Counted from the stretch's first letter, positions 42,653 to 52,571 are shown. The stretch is 64,000 bases of DNA from Candidatus Hodarchaeota archaeon (GCA_016840285.1 JAEOSR010000127.1:1-64000); one strand, 5' to 3'. Notes: generated by a model not told the origin, from the sequence alone. Program-made: numbers and translations.

Positions 42653-42722
42653 GGGACAAATTTAGAGCTCGATTTAGGATTGGGCGTATTCAAATACCCA
42701 TAAGGTGAGGATTTTAACCTAG

Positions 42723-43424
42723 TTAACTCACTTTTTGAAGTATTTTCATTTCATCAAGATATTTTTTCGTTTCCAGAACAGTTAAATCATACCAATCTTT
42801 ATAGGCATCCGCTACTGCAAAAGGGTACCGATCTCTAATATTTAAACAGATTATTTTATCAACATGGGGTTCTAAGTAATTGACTGAGCTTATGGGTGCA
42901 GTTGGTACAGCAATTAATACTTCCTCCGCTCCAAGCTTCTTCAACCATTTCGCTCCTGCTAACATAGAAAAGCCAGAGGCAATTCCATCATCAGTTAGTA
43001 ACACCTTCTTACCATATACTTTGGGAGAAGGTGGTAGTTGAAAGCTACGTCTTCGTTTTTCCACTTCATGTTTCGCCCTTTCTATTTGTGTTTCTAGTTG
43101 ATAATTGGTCACTGAGATTCGACTAACAAGTTGCTCATTCAGAAAAATTTGGCCATCAGGAGTAATTGCTCCCATACCTGCCTCTGTACTTCCTGGAATC
43201 TGAATTTTACGCACTATTAGGAGGTCAAATGGTTTTTGCGGAGAAACTAATGGGAACTCAAGCAAACCTAGCCCAACTGGAACCCCACCATTAGGGATAA
43301 TATAGATAACATCAAATTCCTCTAGAGAAATAAAAGATCCTAATAGGAATCCAGCACGTCTTCTAGAATCAAAGATATAATATTTATTACGTAGATCCTT
43401 GTCCTCAATGATCATTTCTTTCAT
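42723..43424 (-). CDS. Phosphoribosyltransferase-fold protein
   Basis: 233 residues. PRPP-binding motif VLLTDDGIASGFSMLA (type I PRTase, DDGxASG), preceded by the PNGGVPVGLGL loop and IVRKIQIPG region. Salvage PRTases and bacterial YcjD-like multi-substrate variants share this. The base or substrate is not readable. The ATG (43424) overlaps the stop of the upstream mini winged-helix gene as ATGA, so the genes are translationally coupled. Last gene of a four-gene operon. Confidence 0.82.
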   Translation of the reverse strand: MKEMIIEDKDLRNKYYIFDSRRRAGFLLGSFISLEEFDVIYIIPNGGVPVGLGLLEFPLVSPQKPFDLLIVRKIQIPGSTEAGMGAITPDGQIFLNEQLVSRISVTNYQLETQIERAKHEVEKRRRSFQLPPSPKVYGKKVLLTDDGIASGFSMLAGAKWLKKLGAEEVLIAVPTAPISSVNYLEPHVDKIICLNIRDRYPFAVADAYKDWYDLTVLETKKYLDEMKILQKVS

Positions 43425-43588
43425 TCCACTAATAATATCCTTTCTTGGGGGCGCCCCTTCCCTTTAGAAACCCTCTTGATATGAATTTGTTGACTTTCTT
43501 CCAAAAGTGATAAAGAATCATTCAAGTTTTTTCCACTGATCTGAAGGAGTTCAGCTATTTCATCAACTGGTTCTTCAATTAGTTTCAC
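43421..43588 (-). CDS. 55-aa winged-helix-like micro-protein
   Basis: GTG at 43588 opens 55 codons, ending in TGA that overlaps the ATG of the phosphoribosyltransferase. EEPVDEIAELLQISGKNLND resembles helix-turn-helix helices 2-3 of small regulators, followed by a wing-like KGKGRPQERILLVE. It could be a tiny DNA-binding regulator of the operon or a protein partner. It follows the flavin-reductase stop (TAA) by two bases. The tight packing on both sides is the main evidence that it is a real gene. Confidence 0.65.
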   Translation of the reverse strand: MKLIEEPVDEIAELLQISGKNLNDSLSLLEESQQIHIKRVSKGKGRPQERILLVE

Positions 43589-43590
43589 TC

Positions 43591-44136
43591 TTACCTTTTG
43601 ATTACTTTCCCTACTTCACGATATTCTCGTGGCCAATACAGAATTGCTTGGGAACGTTCATAATCTTCGTGTTGGTAAGCTGCTACAATTTCCCCAACAA
43701 ACCAAACATGAGTACTACCTTGTAAATCGACTTTATGAACCACTTTACATTCTAAATTTACTGGACACTCTTCAATGAGCAAAGAAGATATTTTTTGAGC
43801 CTTTCTAGGTGTCAAACCAGCAGCCTGGAATTTGTTGACATCTCTTCCTGATTTTGAGCCACACACCTTGATTGCTTCAAGCAGTTCAGTTGTGGGTATA
43901 TTAATTGAATAATCATCGGTTTCTTTGAGTAGCTCGAATGTATGTCGTGTAGGTACGATTCCTACCATGACCATTGGTGGATTTTCTTGTCTGTCCCCAA
44001 AAGAGAAAAAGCTGACTGCTGCAACTGTTATTATATTGTCTCTTACACACACTAATACAATTGGAAACCCTGGAAATGTCATCATTCCTTGCTGGACTGT
44101 TATTTCATTTTTAGTCATTATTGTCACCGATCCCAT
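43591..44136 (-). CDS. Flavin reductase-like (FMN-binding split barrel) protein
   Basis: 181 residues. Pattern of the flavin-reductase-like family: FPIVLVCVRDNIITVAAVSF, FSFGDRQENPPMVMVGI, RHTFELLKETDDYSINIP, LEAIKVCGSKSGRDVNKF, ECPVNLECKV. FMN or FAD is bound in a split barrel and reduced by NAD(P)H. The ATG at 44136 overlaps the M32 peptidase stop as TAATG, so the full N-terminus (MGSVTIMTK) is favoured over the internal Met. Second gene of the M32 operon. Confidence 0.88.
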   Translation of the reverse strand: MGSVTIMTKNEITVQQGMMTFPGFPIVLVCVRDNIITVAAVSFFSFGDRQENPPMVMVGIVPTRHTFELLKETDDYSINIPTTELLEAIKVCGSKSGRDVNKFQAAGLTPRKAQKISSLLIEECPVNLECKVVHKVDLQGSTHVWFVGEIVAAYQHEDYERSQAILYWPREYREVGKVIKR

Positions 44137-45653
44137 TATACTAGGTGATATAATTCAGAATATTTATCTTTCAGATAATTTGTGAAATATTTTACTGAAA
44201 GTGGTTCCCCTGTTATTTGCGTGATCAAATCTAAAGAATCAAACTGCGCGCCTTTCTGATGAATATTTTGTGCCAACCATTCTCTAATTTGTGAGAAATT
44301 ACCATTTTGTAACGACGTTCGCCACGTTGGCAGCTCACGAGTTATTGCTGTGCTGATCTGTGCTGCCATGATGTCTCCTATTCCATAACCATAGAAATAC
44401 CCCCAATATTGTGAAAACCAATGTAAATCCTGCATCACTCCTAATGTGTCCGAGGGAACCTCCACACCAAGATATTCAGCATATTTTGCATTCCAGATGT
44501 GAGGTAGATCCTTCACTTTAATCACACCTGCAAAAAGGTCACGCTCGATCTCAAATCGGATTATAATATGAAGACAATAGGTAACTTCATCCGCACCCAT
44601 TCTACTAACTCCTGGTTTCACTGCATTAATAGCAAAATAAAATTCTTCAAAAGAAATATCTTTAAAAACTCCATTCGTTAATTTCTGGAAGTGTGGGTAG
44701 TAAAACGTCCAAAATTCTCTTGACATTCCAATAATATTCTGCAAAAATCGACTTTGGCTCTCCCCAAAACTAGGAAAACTTCTAGAATTAATGGGCTGTC
44801 CCATCCATTCTTTCTTCCGTTGCAAACCATCTAATGCATGACCACACTCATGTATAGCTGCAGACACGACGGACATGATCTGGTTTTCATACTTGACAGT
44901 GATTCTGATATCTTCAGGCCCACAACCGATTGTTAATGGATGTTCAACCTCATCGATACTTCCAGTATTTAGGTTATATTCTAGAAATCTCGCAATATCT
45001 TTTACCAGTTCTTTTTGACTTGTTACTGGAACTTGGCGAGAATAAATGCTATCATCTGGTTGGATAGGTGAGTCACAACATTTTTTCACAAAAGGTATGA
45101 GAAAAGCTTTTGCTTCATCGAATATCTGGGTTAATAATTTAACTGAAAAACTAGGATCACGATTGTTGATTAAGGCTTCATAAGGATCATTTAATTCTTT
45201 GGATCTAGCTAATAACTCAGCGCGCTTTAAATTCAAAGCAAAAAGCTCTTCTAGATCAGGAACCACACTCTGAAAATTATTTTTAGCTTTAGCTTTCTTC
45301 CATACTTCTAATGTTTTATTAGATTGAGACGCCAGAGCTCCTACTAGCTCTAAAGGAAGAATTGTCTTGTTTTCATACTCTCTCCTTACGAGTTCGATGT
45401 TTCTTTTTTGAACAACATCTAGCTCTTGGTCTTCCTCACATTGTTTAATTAATGACTCAAACTCATGGCTTGTCCAACGCTTATGAATAGCCTGTTGTAA
45501 CCAATTAAATTGTTTTGTTCGAAATTGTAGAGCATTTTTGGGCATATAAGTGTTTAAATCCCAGTACAATACCCCTCGGAGAGTATTAAGGAGGTAAATT
45601 TCATTATATTTTTCAAGTAAATCTTCATAATGTTTTTTCATAATATTAACCAA
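44136..45653 (-). CDS. M32 family metallocarboxypeptidase (carboxypeptidase Taq)
   Basis: 505 residues, the usual M32 length. Zinc site SAAIHECGHALDG (HExxH form: HECGH), with the third ligand in the downstream GADEVTYCLHIIIRFE helix. The family cleaves C-terminal residues from peptides. Upstream of the ATG there is AACCAACCAAG, no binding site. It heads a four-gene operon: M32, flavin reductase, mini winged helix, phosphoribosyltransferase. Its contact with those genes is unusual and unexplained. Confidence 0.93.
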   Translation of the reverse strand: MVNIMKKHYEDLLEKYNEIYLLNTLRGVLYWDLNTYMPKNALQFRTKQFNWLQQAIHKRWTSHEFESLIKQCEEDQELDVVQKRNIELVRREYENKTILPLELVGALASQSNKTLEVWKKAKAKNNFQSVVPDLEELFALNLKRAELLARSKELNDPYEALINNRDPSFSVKLLTQIFDEAKAFLIPFVKKCCDSPIQPDDSIYSRQVPVTSQKELVKDIARFLEYNLNTGSIDEVEHPLTIGCGPEDIRITVKYENQIMSVVSAAIHECGHALDGLQRKKEWMGQPINSRSFPSFGESQSRFLQNIIGMSREFWTFYYPHFQKLTNGVFKDISFEEFYFAINAVKPGVSRMGADEVTYCLHIIIRFEIERDLFAGVIKVKDLPHIWNAKYAEYLGVEVPSDTLGVMQDLHWFSQYWGYFYGYGIGDIMAAQISTAITRELPTWRTSLQNGNFSQIREWLAQNIHQKGAQFDSLDLITQITGEPLSVKYFTNYLKDKYSELYHLV

Positions 45654-45740
45654 CCAAGAAAGGAGACTATTTTAATAAAGAACACGTCAGAATTAAACAT
45701 ATTATTTTTTGAATTAAAGGATGATTTCCGATAGAGCTGT

Positions 45741-46682
45741 TCACTTAGAAGCTTTTTCCAGCCATAAATCATAAAGATTCACTGCTAAGTTTTGAAAAAC
45801 GTCTAAGTTTTCAACAATATCAATCCAGTTCTTCGGAATTTCCCTTATTCCCAAAAAAGCACCAGTAATCGCGCCTGACATACAAGCGATTGTATCAGTA
45901 TCTCCTCCACAGCTTATAGAGGAGAAAAGCGCCTCATAAAAATTAGAGGAGTTGTTTAAGAAATTATAAATTGCTATTGGTACCGAATCTGGAGCGGTTA
46001 CATTTACCCCCAGCTCTTTAATTATCCTATCAGGAGGCGGGGGAGAATTCAAATAGGTCTCAATTTTATCTAGTTTCTTTTGATAAACTGGAGATAATTG
46101 ATGAGGGATGTTTTTCAATTTTTCAATGAACTCATGAGGTTCAAAATTTCTAGGGTCACTTTCAACAGCCAAAGCGACTGCACAAGCTTGAAGAATCGCT
46201 CCTTGCCTTCCTAAACGGTGTGAATGTGTTATCATGGAGATTTGATCAGTAATTTCTATTAATCTCTCTTGGTCATTGTGATAAAGTAATCCTATTGGAC
46301 AAATTCTCATTGCAGCGCCGTTTCCTAATGACCCCTCACCGTAGAAAGCCTCTTTTGCAGGTGTATCCCAAGGATCTCCGTCTTTAATTTTCATTAAAAC
46401 TGTAATAGCACCAGGCCCATACCCTCTAGTATGGTCAAAATTTCGTACAAACGTATTTGCCATATCTGGTCCGTTAAACTTCCCTTTATTGGCACATATG
46501 GATTCTAAAACACCTTTCATCATTTCACTATCATCTGTATACCTGCCTCCAACAAGATCAAAATCTTCTACACGGACAGATCCATGATACGATCCTTCAT
46601 ATCTCGCTCCCCATGAATCTCCGACAACACTTCCTAAGATAGATCCTAGGAATTTGTCTTTCATCCTTTTAAATTGGTTCAT
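45741..46682 (-). CDS. ADP-ribosylglycohydrolase (DraG/ARH family)
   Basis: 313 residues. Mg-binding motifs GGRYTDDSEMM near residue 45 and SCGGDTDTIACMSGAI near 260, plus SLGNGAAMRICPIGLL, identify the ADP-ribosylglycohydrolase fold. It removes ADP-ribose from proteins or possibly nucleic acids. The ATG overlaps the stop of the upstream adenine methyltransferase (TGATG), so both are made together. This pairing is unusual: methyltransferase plus ADP-ribose eraser suggests protection or repair of modified DNA, but that is inference. Confidence 0.92.
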   Translation of the reverse strand: MNQFKRMKDKFLGSILGSVVGDSWGARYEGSYHGSVRVEDFDLVGGRYTDDSEMMKGVLESICANKGKFNGPDMANTFVRNFDHTRGYGPGAITVLMKIKDGDPWDTPAKEAFYGEGSLGNGAAMRICPIGLLYHNDQERLIEITDQISMITHSHRLGRQGAILQACAVALAVESDPRNFEPHEFIEKLKNIPHQLSPVYQKKLDKIETYLNSPPPPDRIIKELGVNVTAPDSVPIAIYNFLNNSSNFYEALFSSISCGGDTDTIACMSGAITGAFLGIREIPKNWIDIVENLDVFQNLAVNLYDLWLEKASK

Positions 46683-48754
46683 CAGCTAAACCTAGCAAGA
46701 ATAGCGTTTTTCTGAATATTTAATACTTCTTCTTTCCTTGGATCTTTCTGATGAAATTGATCCAAGATATACTCGATGCTGAGCTTATCTAGTTCATAAA
46801 TCTTAGCGACCAACGAATCAATTGTAGCTTGGCACTGGATTCGGTCTAGAAATGACATGCATTTGCACCCTTTTGCGAACTGTTTGGAAAGAGGCGCAAA
46901 TTCAGGAAACAGAGAAGCAACTTTACTTACTATTTCTTGATAAACCTTATCATGCTGTGATAGTCGGGGAACTGGCATATCATAGATAAAAAACATGTTC
47001 AAATTTGTACTCACTTTCAAACGAAGTAGATAATCAAATACAAAACTGTTGAATACACCACATAAGTAGAGCAAATCAGATAGGTCTATTAATCGCTTCT
47101 CTTTCTCTTGATGAAAAACTTTCGTTACAATCAAGGAATTTCCACAGCAGACCATCTGAGGGATAATTGTAGCAATCATTGTACGACGATTAGTACTTGC
47201 TGCTACGGCGCGAAAACCCAATCTATATTCTTTAAAATCTTTGTATTGAAAACCAAACTTAGTCAATAAATTTTCTTTGTTGATCCAATACCTCGGCTTC
47301 TTGAATTGGTGAGTATATTGCTCAATCATCTTCCCCTCGAAAATTATAACACCCTGGTGTTCTGTATTGAATAACTTATTATCAAGAGTAATATCGAGCT
47401 CTCTTGTAAAACGAACTTTCCAAGAGCCAGTAACCTTGGTTCTTAAAGGAGGGTGCTTGTACATCTTATTGGCAAGATCAATGTCTTCCTGAGTCTTAAA
47501 CTCTAATATTGACCATGAGGATGGGGATAAACGTTTAATGGTTTCCCACAATATCGGAATTGTCGAACTAACGACTGTTTTGAGAATATCTGAGTCATGT
47601 AACATAAAAGCTGCATTAAATGATTTAGTTTGGCCAGATTTTTTGAAAATCAATAAATCAAACTTGAAGGACTTATGAATCGAAGGGAATATCCCCCTAC
47701 GATTCTCAAAACAGTAAAGCTCTTTAACTGTATTTTTATCAAATAACAACCGTCTTAATCCCTTTGTTCCAGCATCAGTATGAAATCCAGATGGGATTAT
47801 AACTCCACAATATCCCTTAGGTCTCATTAAACGAAATATTCTCTCAAGAAACAGTTTATAAAGATTAAGATCCCCACTTATTGTTTTTACACCATTTACT
47901 CCAACTATTTGATCAGATTGAAAGCGATAGTTCTCACTACGAAAGTAATTCCCAGTAAGACGAATTAACTGTTCGTACTCATTCCAATGTTCTTTTATAT
48001 GATCATGTTCAAGTAGCTTAGCTATTATTTCCTTTGCTTCTTTCTTGCCCACACCATACTTTGTTAATCGTGAATCGTATTGGGCAAAAAATTCTTTACT
48101 CAATGGTTTATAGATGTTCCATGGAGGATTACCTAAACATATATCAAATCCTTCATTTGTAAAGATTTCAGGAAATTCTTGATTCCAATGGAAAGGTTTA
48201 AGACCCAAATCTTCAATTATTTTCTTCTGATGAGATTTTCCTACAACAAAACCAATTAACGAATTCCCACATCGAATATTTACCCCTAGATCTGGAGTGG
48301 TTCCATAGTAATCTCCCACTGAGAACAATACAGAGGAGAGTCTAGACTTGCACTCTTCGATTGCAGCTTGAGAAATATCGACACCATATAGGTTTTGCGT
48401 TATAATCCATTCTATTATCTGATATTTGTTCCAATCGCATATTCCTTTGATAACCATGTAATCGTAGATTGTTTTAAGCGTAGATAATGCTTCTAGTAAA
48501 AATTGTCCTGTACCAACCGCTGGATCGAGGATTTTAAGATTCTTGATAACATTTAGTAAATATTGAAGTTGATTTTGGTCTAATTTCTCTAATACATCGC
48601 CAAGAATTCCCTGATATCTAACCTGAGATCCAGAGAACTCATTTAATTGATCAAGAATATATGGGATTATGGTATTTCGACAAAGATATGTAGTAATTTC
48701 TTCTGGGGAGTAAATTACTCCTAAATCTTTAATCTTAAGAGGAGACATCCTCAC
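46682..48754 (-). CDS. N6-adenine DNA methyltransferase, gamma class (Eco57I/type IIG-like), no nuclease domain
   Basis: 690 residues. SAM motif I: LDPAVGTGQFLLEAL; further motif YGVDISQAAIEECK; catalytic NPPW in CLGNPPWNIYK; then a long C-terminal region with DFKEYRLGFRAVAAST and FVFDYLLRLKVSTN, typical of target-recognition parts of type IIG methyltransferases. The N-terminus begins directly with helices (SPEEITTYLC), so the usual PD-ExK nuclease domain is missing and no separate restriction gene follows. Its stop overlaps the ADP-ribosylglycohydrolase start. Divergent from the GH13 gene across 150 bases. Confidence 0.92.
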   Translation of the reverse strand: MRMSPLKIKDLGVIYSPEEITTYLCRNTIIPYILDQLNEFSGSQVRYQGILGDVLEKLDQNQLQYLLNVIKNLKILDPAVGTGQFLLEALSTLKTIYDYMVIKGICDWNKYQIIEWIITQNLYGVDISQAAIEECKSRLSSVLFSVGDYYGTTPDLGVNIRCGNSLIGFVVGKSHQKKIIEDLGLKPFHWNQEFPEIFTNEGFDICLGNPPWNIYKPLSKEFFAQYDSRLTKYGVGKKEAKEIIAKLLEHDHIKEHWNEYEQLIRLTGNYFRSENYRFQSDQIVGVNGVKTISGDLNLYKLFLERIFRLMRPKGYCGVIIPSGFHTDAGTKGLRRLLFDKNTVKELYCFENRRGIFPSIHKSFKFDLLIFKKSGQTKSFNAAFMLHDSDILKTVVSSTIPILWETIKRLSPSSWSILEFKTQEDIDLANKMYKHPPLRTKVTGSWKVRFTRELDITLDNKLFNTEHQGVIIFEGKMIEQYTHQFKKPRYWINKENLLTKFGFQYKDFKEYRLGFRAVAASTNRRTMIATIIPQMVCCGNSLIVTKVFHQEKEKRLIDLSDLLYLCGVFNSFVFDYLLRLKVSTNLNMFFIYDMPVPRLSQHDKVYQEIVSKVASLFPEFAPLSKQFAKGCKCMSFLDRIQCQATIDSLVAKIYELDKLSIEYILDQFHQKDPRKEEVLNIQKNAILARFS

Positions 48755-48902
48755 CTGTAATACGCCGTTTCGTCAATATTGGTTATCTATATTTATAATA
48801 TTCTATTTTTCTATAATTAGAATATGTTTTGAAATAAAAGCTCCATTGCCAAGAATAAAGTTCATAAAGGTTAATTAACCCAGACCGAGAAAGTGCCATC
48901 TT

Positions 48903-51900
48903 ATGAGAGTTTATCGAAAAGCCAGGGACATGTATAATTTTGAGAACTCATTCTTCAGCTCAACTGGAGATGTTGTTTTTCCTAACTTACATAATGTGCG
49001 TATTTTTGCCCAAAAAATCAATCAAAAACGCGATTTGATAAATTTTCCAGAAATGGCAGTAAAAGGAAGCGAAATTAATGGAATTGCTCTTGAAAATGAA
49101 ATTTTTCATTATCTCTTCGATATCTATCAAAAACAGAATGATATTGATTTGGCTGAAGAGCTTCCAAAATGGTTACGGGAGGAAATTGGATCAGAGGAAC
49201 TTAATGATGCCCTTAGGCTAATGCTAGAGGAATTTCCTCCACCTTCAATCTATTCTGGTGAAATTGACATTGATACCTATTTAGAAGAAGAAACAGATGA
49301 AGTTCCGAATGAATACGTTACTATTTCCTGTATGATCAATTTATGGTTATCTAACGTTAATCCTGCCTTTTCAAGTAACTTAGAATTATTTGATGATTCT
49401 GATTTGGAAAAGAAAACAAAATACCTGCAATTAATCGAAAAAATCTTCGATTTTTTTGATGATAAACCACGTTTTGGCCCTGATAATCAGAATTTCCTAG
49501 AAATGTTAAAATCTTTAGCATTAAAAGAACCTTATTCTGTCAAAAGACAGTTGGAGTTCATTAATGAAAAGTGGGGTTCTCTTATATCTCCATATCGGTT
49601 TAAAATATTGTTGGCACTTGATTTTCTAAGAGAAGAAGAGAAAATGAGAGGTTTAGGGCCAGGAGAAGCCCAAGTTTATGAATACGACTACTTGGAAGAA
49701 AATTACACACCCGATAAAGATTGGATGCCAAAAGTTGTAATGATAGCCAAGAATATTTATGTCTGGTTGAGTCAACTCTCAAAGAAATATGATCAACATT
49801 TACACAGATTAGACCAAATTCCTGAAGAAGAATTGAGCCACCTTTCGAATTGGGGATTTAATTCACTATGGCTTATTGGTGTTTGGGAGAGAAGTTCTGC
49901 ATCTAAGACGATAAAAAGATGGTGTGGCAATCCAGAAGCGGAAGCGTCTGCATATTCCTTATATGATTATGTCATCGCTCAGGATTTGGGAGGCCAAGAA
50001 GCTTTTGAGAATTTAAAAGAAAGAGCAAGAAGAAGGGGAATTCGTCTAGCATCTGATATGGTGCCCAATCATACTGGAATAGATTCAAAATGGATGATGG
50101 AACATCCTGATTGGTTCATCTCCCTATCTTATAGCCCGTTCCCAGTTTATTCTTATAATGGAGACAGTCTATCTAGAAATCCCCGAATTGGAATCTATGT
50201 GGAGGATCATTATTTCTCACGTACGGATGCAGCAGTCACATTCAAATGGATGGATCATGAAACAAAAGATGTCCGGTACATCTATCATGGAAATGACGGA
50301 ACTTCAATGCCCTGGAATGATACGGCGCAATTAAACTTTCTCAAACCTGAGGTACGTGAAACAGTCATTCAAACAATTCTCCATGTTGCTCGAATGTTCC
50401 CTATTATTCGATTTGACGCGGCCATGACCTTGACAAAGAAACATTATCACAGATTATGGTTCCCAGCACCTGGGAGTGGAGGTGACATCCCTTCTCGAGC
50501 TGAACATGGAATAAGTAAGCAGGATTTCGATAAAGCAATACCAAGAGAATTTTGGCGAGAAGTGGTTGACCGAATTAACCAAGAAGCTCCAGATACATTA
50601 TTACTAGCAGAGGCTTTCTGGTTATTAGAAGGATTTTTCGTTAGAACGTTAGGGATGCACCGAGTTTACAATTCAGCATTCATGAATATGCTTAGAGATG
50701 AAGATAATGCAAAATATCGCTCTGTAATCAAGAATACGCTCGAGTACGATCCTGAAATCCTAAAGCGTTTTGTGAATTTTATGAATAATCCTGACGAAAA
50801 AACTGCAGTAGACCAATTTGGAAAAGGAAATAAGTATTTTGGGATATGTATTCTTCTCGTTACCATGCCAGGCCTCCCTATGTTTGGTCATGGACAGATT
50901 GAGGGGCTTGAAGAGAAATATGGAATGGAATATCGTCGTGCTTACTGGGAAGAGACCGTTGATGATAGATTTGTCCAATATCACGAACAAATAATCTTCC
51001 CATTGATTAAAAAAAGGGATCTATTTGCTGAGGTTATTAATTTCCTTCTTTTTGATTTTTTTACGTCCAGTGGTTCTGTAAATGAGGATGTTTTTGCCTA
51101 TTCGAATCGCAGGGGTAAAGATCAAGCTATGGTTGTTTATCATAATAGATTTGCTAACACTAATGGCTGGATAAAAACTTCAGCCGCTTTTTCAGCTAAA
51201 ATTGGAAATCAAACACAATTAATACAGAAAACGCTAGGAGAAGGATTAAACTTACATAATGAAGGAGATTACTATTGTATATTTCGAGAGCATATTAGTG
51301 GATTGGAATATATCCGTGGTAGCAAAGAAATTCATGAGAAAGGTCTCTTTTTGGAATTAGGGGCGTATCAATCAGTAGTCTTTCATGACTTTCGAGAGAT
51401 TCAAGACAGTGAATCCCAACATTTCGCTCTTCTCCATGATTTTCTAGGAGGTAAAGGGGTCGATAACATTGATGAGACTCTTCAGGAGCTAATATACCAC
51501 TCTCTTCACAAAGCTTTCAAAGAATTGGTAAGTGAATCAGTTTTTGAAGAAATTATTGGAGCACTAAATTCTCATGACCATATAAAACTAAGTAAAATTC
51601 TTGAGAAAATTCGCTTAAAATTGCCATCCTTCTTAGAGGAGGTAGTAAAATACTCTTCAGGAGAAAGTTTTGATTCAGAGCTGATTGACACTATCATGAG
51701 TAAGCTTCGTAATTTAATTCAGCTAAGAGAGTCTGTTAATCAATTAACCCTATCTTCTGAAATTTCAGGGGAACTTATGCAATACTATAACACAAACTTT
51801 CCTTCTAACGCTGATTGGAACATTATCTTGGCCTGGATATTTGTCCACTTACTTGGTAAGATTTTAGATCCAATTCATCATGAACTTCAGAGTAGAAGCT

Positions 51901-52367
51901 GGCTCGATGAGTGGGGACTTAGTAGAATCATTGAATGGACAATTAAAGGTTTTTACGATAAACTAGAAGATGCTTTAGAAGCACTAATCCTAATAAAAAT
52001 TCTAACAACTCACCAAAATTGGTATATGCACAATATAAAATCTGATCATCAAGCTGTCCAAATTATGAGGATTCTTATGTCTGATCTGGAAGTTCAATCA
52101 TACATACAAACAAATCGATATCAGAATATCTTATGGTTCAATCAAGAAGCCTTTGAGAATTTAGTTCAATGGTTATTCATCATTTCAATAATAAATTTTG
52201 TTTCAGACTTAAAGAATGAAAAGGATCTTAGTAGAGAACTTGAGAGAATTTTCCTAGTAATAGACCAATGGTTAACTAGTGCGAAAAGTTCCAATTACCA
52301 AGTAGAAAAATTCTTTGATCTCCTTAGTAGAAATCAATCTCTTCCAAAATCTAAAAAAGATATGTAA
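48903..52367 (+). CDS. Very large GH13 (alpha-amylase family) protein
   Basis: 1154 residues. The TIM-barrel core at ~300-650 has region I ASDMVPNHTG, nucleophile IIRFDAAMT, acid LLLAEAFWLL and NNPDEKTA (catalytic Asp). Some loops are long (e.g., KWMDHETKDVRYIYHGND). The N-terminal 280 residues are helical, acidic, and unlike carbohydrate-binding modules; residues ~840-1154 form a second helical region. Together these make it twice the size of ordinary amylases. A starch, glycogen or trehalose glycan is the likely substrate. No signal peptide, so it is probably cytoplasmic. No clear SD. Confidence 0.88.
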   Translation: MRVYRKARDMYNFENSFFSSTGDVVFPNLHNVRIFAQKINQKRDLINFPEMAVKGSEINGIALENEIFHYLFDIYQKQNDIDLAEELPKWLREEIGSEELNDALRLMLEEFPPPSIYSGEIDIDTYLEEETDEVPNEYVTISCMINLWLSNVNPAFSSNLELFDDSDLEKKTKYLQLIEKIFDFFDDKPRFGPDNQNFLEMLKSLALKEPYSVKRQLEFINEKWGSLISPYRFKILLALDFLREEEKMRGLGPGEAQVYEYDYLEENYTPDKDWMPKVVMIAKNIYVWLSQLSKKYDQHLHRLDQIPEEELSHLSNWGFNSLWLIGVWERSSASKTIKRWCGNPEAEASAYSLYDYVIAQDLGGQEAFENLKERARRRGIRLASDMVPNHTGIDSKWMMEHPDWFISLSYSPFPVYSYNGDSLSRNPRIGIYVEDHYFSRTDAAVTFKWMDHETKDVRYIYHGNDGTSMPWNDTAQLNFLKPEVRETVIQTILHVARMFPIIRFDAAMTLTKKHYHRLWFPAPGSGGDIPSRAEHGISKQDFDKAIPREFWREVVDRINQEAPDTLLLAEAFWLLEGFFVRTLGMHRVYNSAFMNMLRDEDNAKYRSVIKNTLEYDPEILKRFVNFMNNPDEKTAVDQFGKGNKYFGICILLVTMPGLPMFGHGQIEGLEEKYGMEYRRAYWEETVDDRFVQYHEQIIFPLIKKRDLFAEVINFLLFDFFTSSGSVNEDVFAYSNRRGKDQAMVVYHNRFANTNGWIKTSAAFSAKIGNQTQLIQKTLGEGLNLHNEGDYYCIFREHISGLEYIRGSKEIHEKGLFLELGAYQSVVFHDFREIQDSESQHFALLHDFLGGKGVDNIDETLQELIYHSLHKAFKELVSESVFEEIIGALNSHDHIKLSKILEKIRLKLPSFLEEVVKYSSGESFDSELIDTIMSKLRNLIQLRESVNQLTLSSEISGELMQYYNTNFPSNADWNIILAWIFVHLLGKILDPIHHELQSRSWLDEWGLSRIIEWTIKGFYDKLEDALEALILIKILTTHQNWYMHNIKSDHQAVQIMRILMSDLEVQSYIQTNRYQNILWFNQEAFENLVQWLFIISIINFVSDLKNEKDLSRELERIFLVIDQWLTSAKSSNYQVEKFFDLLSRNQSLPKSKKDM

Positions 52368-52424
52368 AAGGATAATACAGCTGGTACTATTCAGTGACGG
52401 GTGGCATGTAAGGAATTTAAACGA

Positions 52425-52571
52425 TTAAGGCCAGAACTCTGAAAAAATGCGAAAATTTTCCTCCCAGGTGATAAAATACGTTATACTCCCTGTTTCAGGA
52501 TTGAACACTGGATTAATGGTGATACTAAGTGTTACACGAACGAATCCCCAACTATAATTGATTGATAGCAT
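52425..52571 (-). CDS. Possible 48-aa ORF
   Basis: In the 350-base gap after the GH13 gene, an ATG at 52571 opens 48 codons on the minus strand, reading VRVTLSITINPVFNPETGSI and ending FRIFSEFWP. The beta-strand-like composition looks coding, but no family is evident and it may be a remnant. A TTG 12 bases upstream is also in frame, preceded by AGCAGGG. The remainder of the gap shows nothing else I can support. Confidence 0.25.
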   Translation of the reverse strand: MLSINYSWGFVRVTLSITINPVFNPETGSITYFITWEENFRIFSEFWP

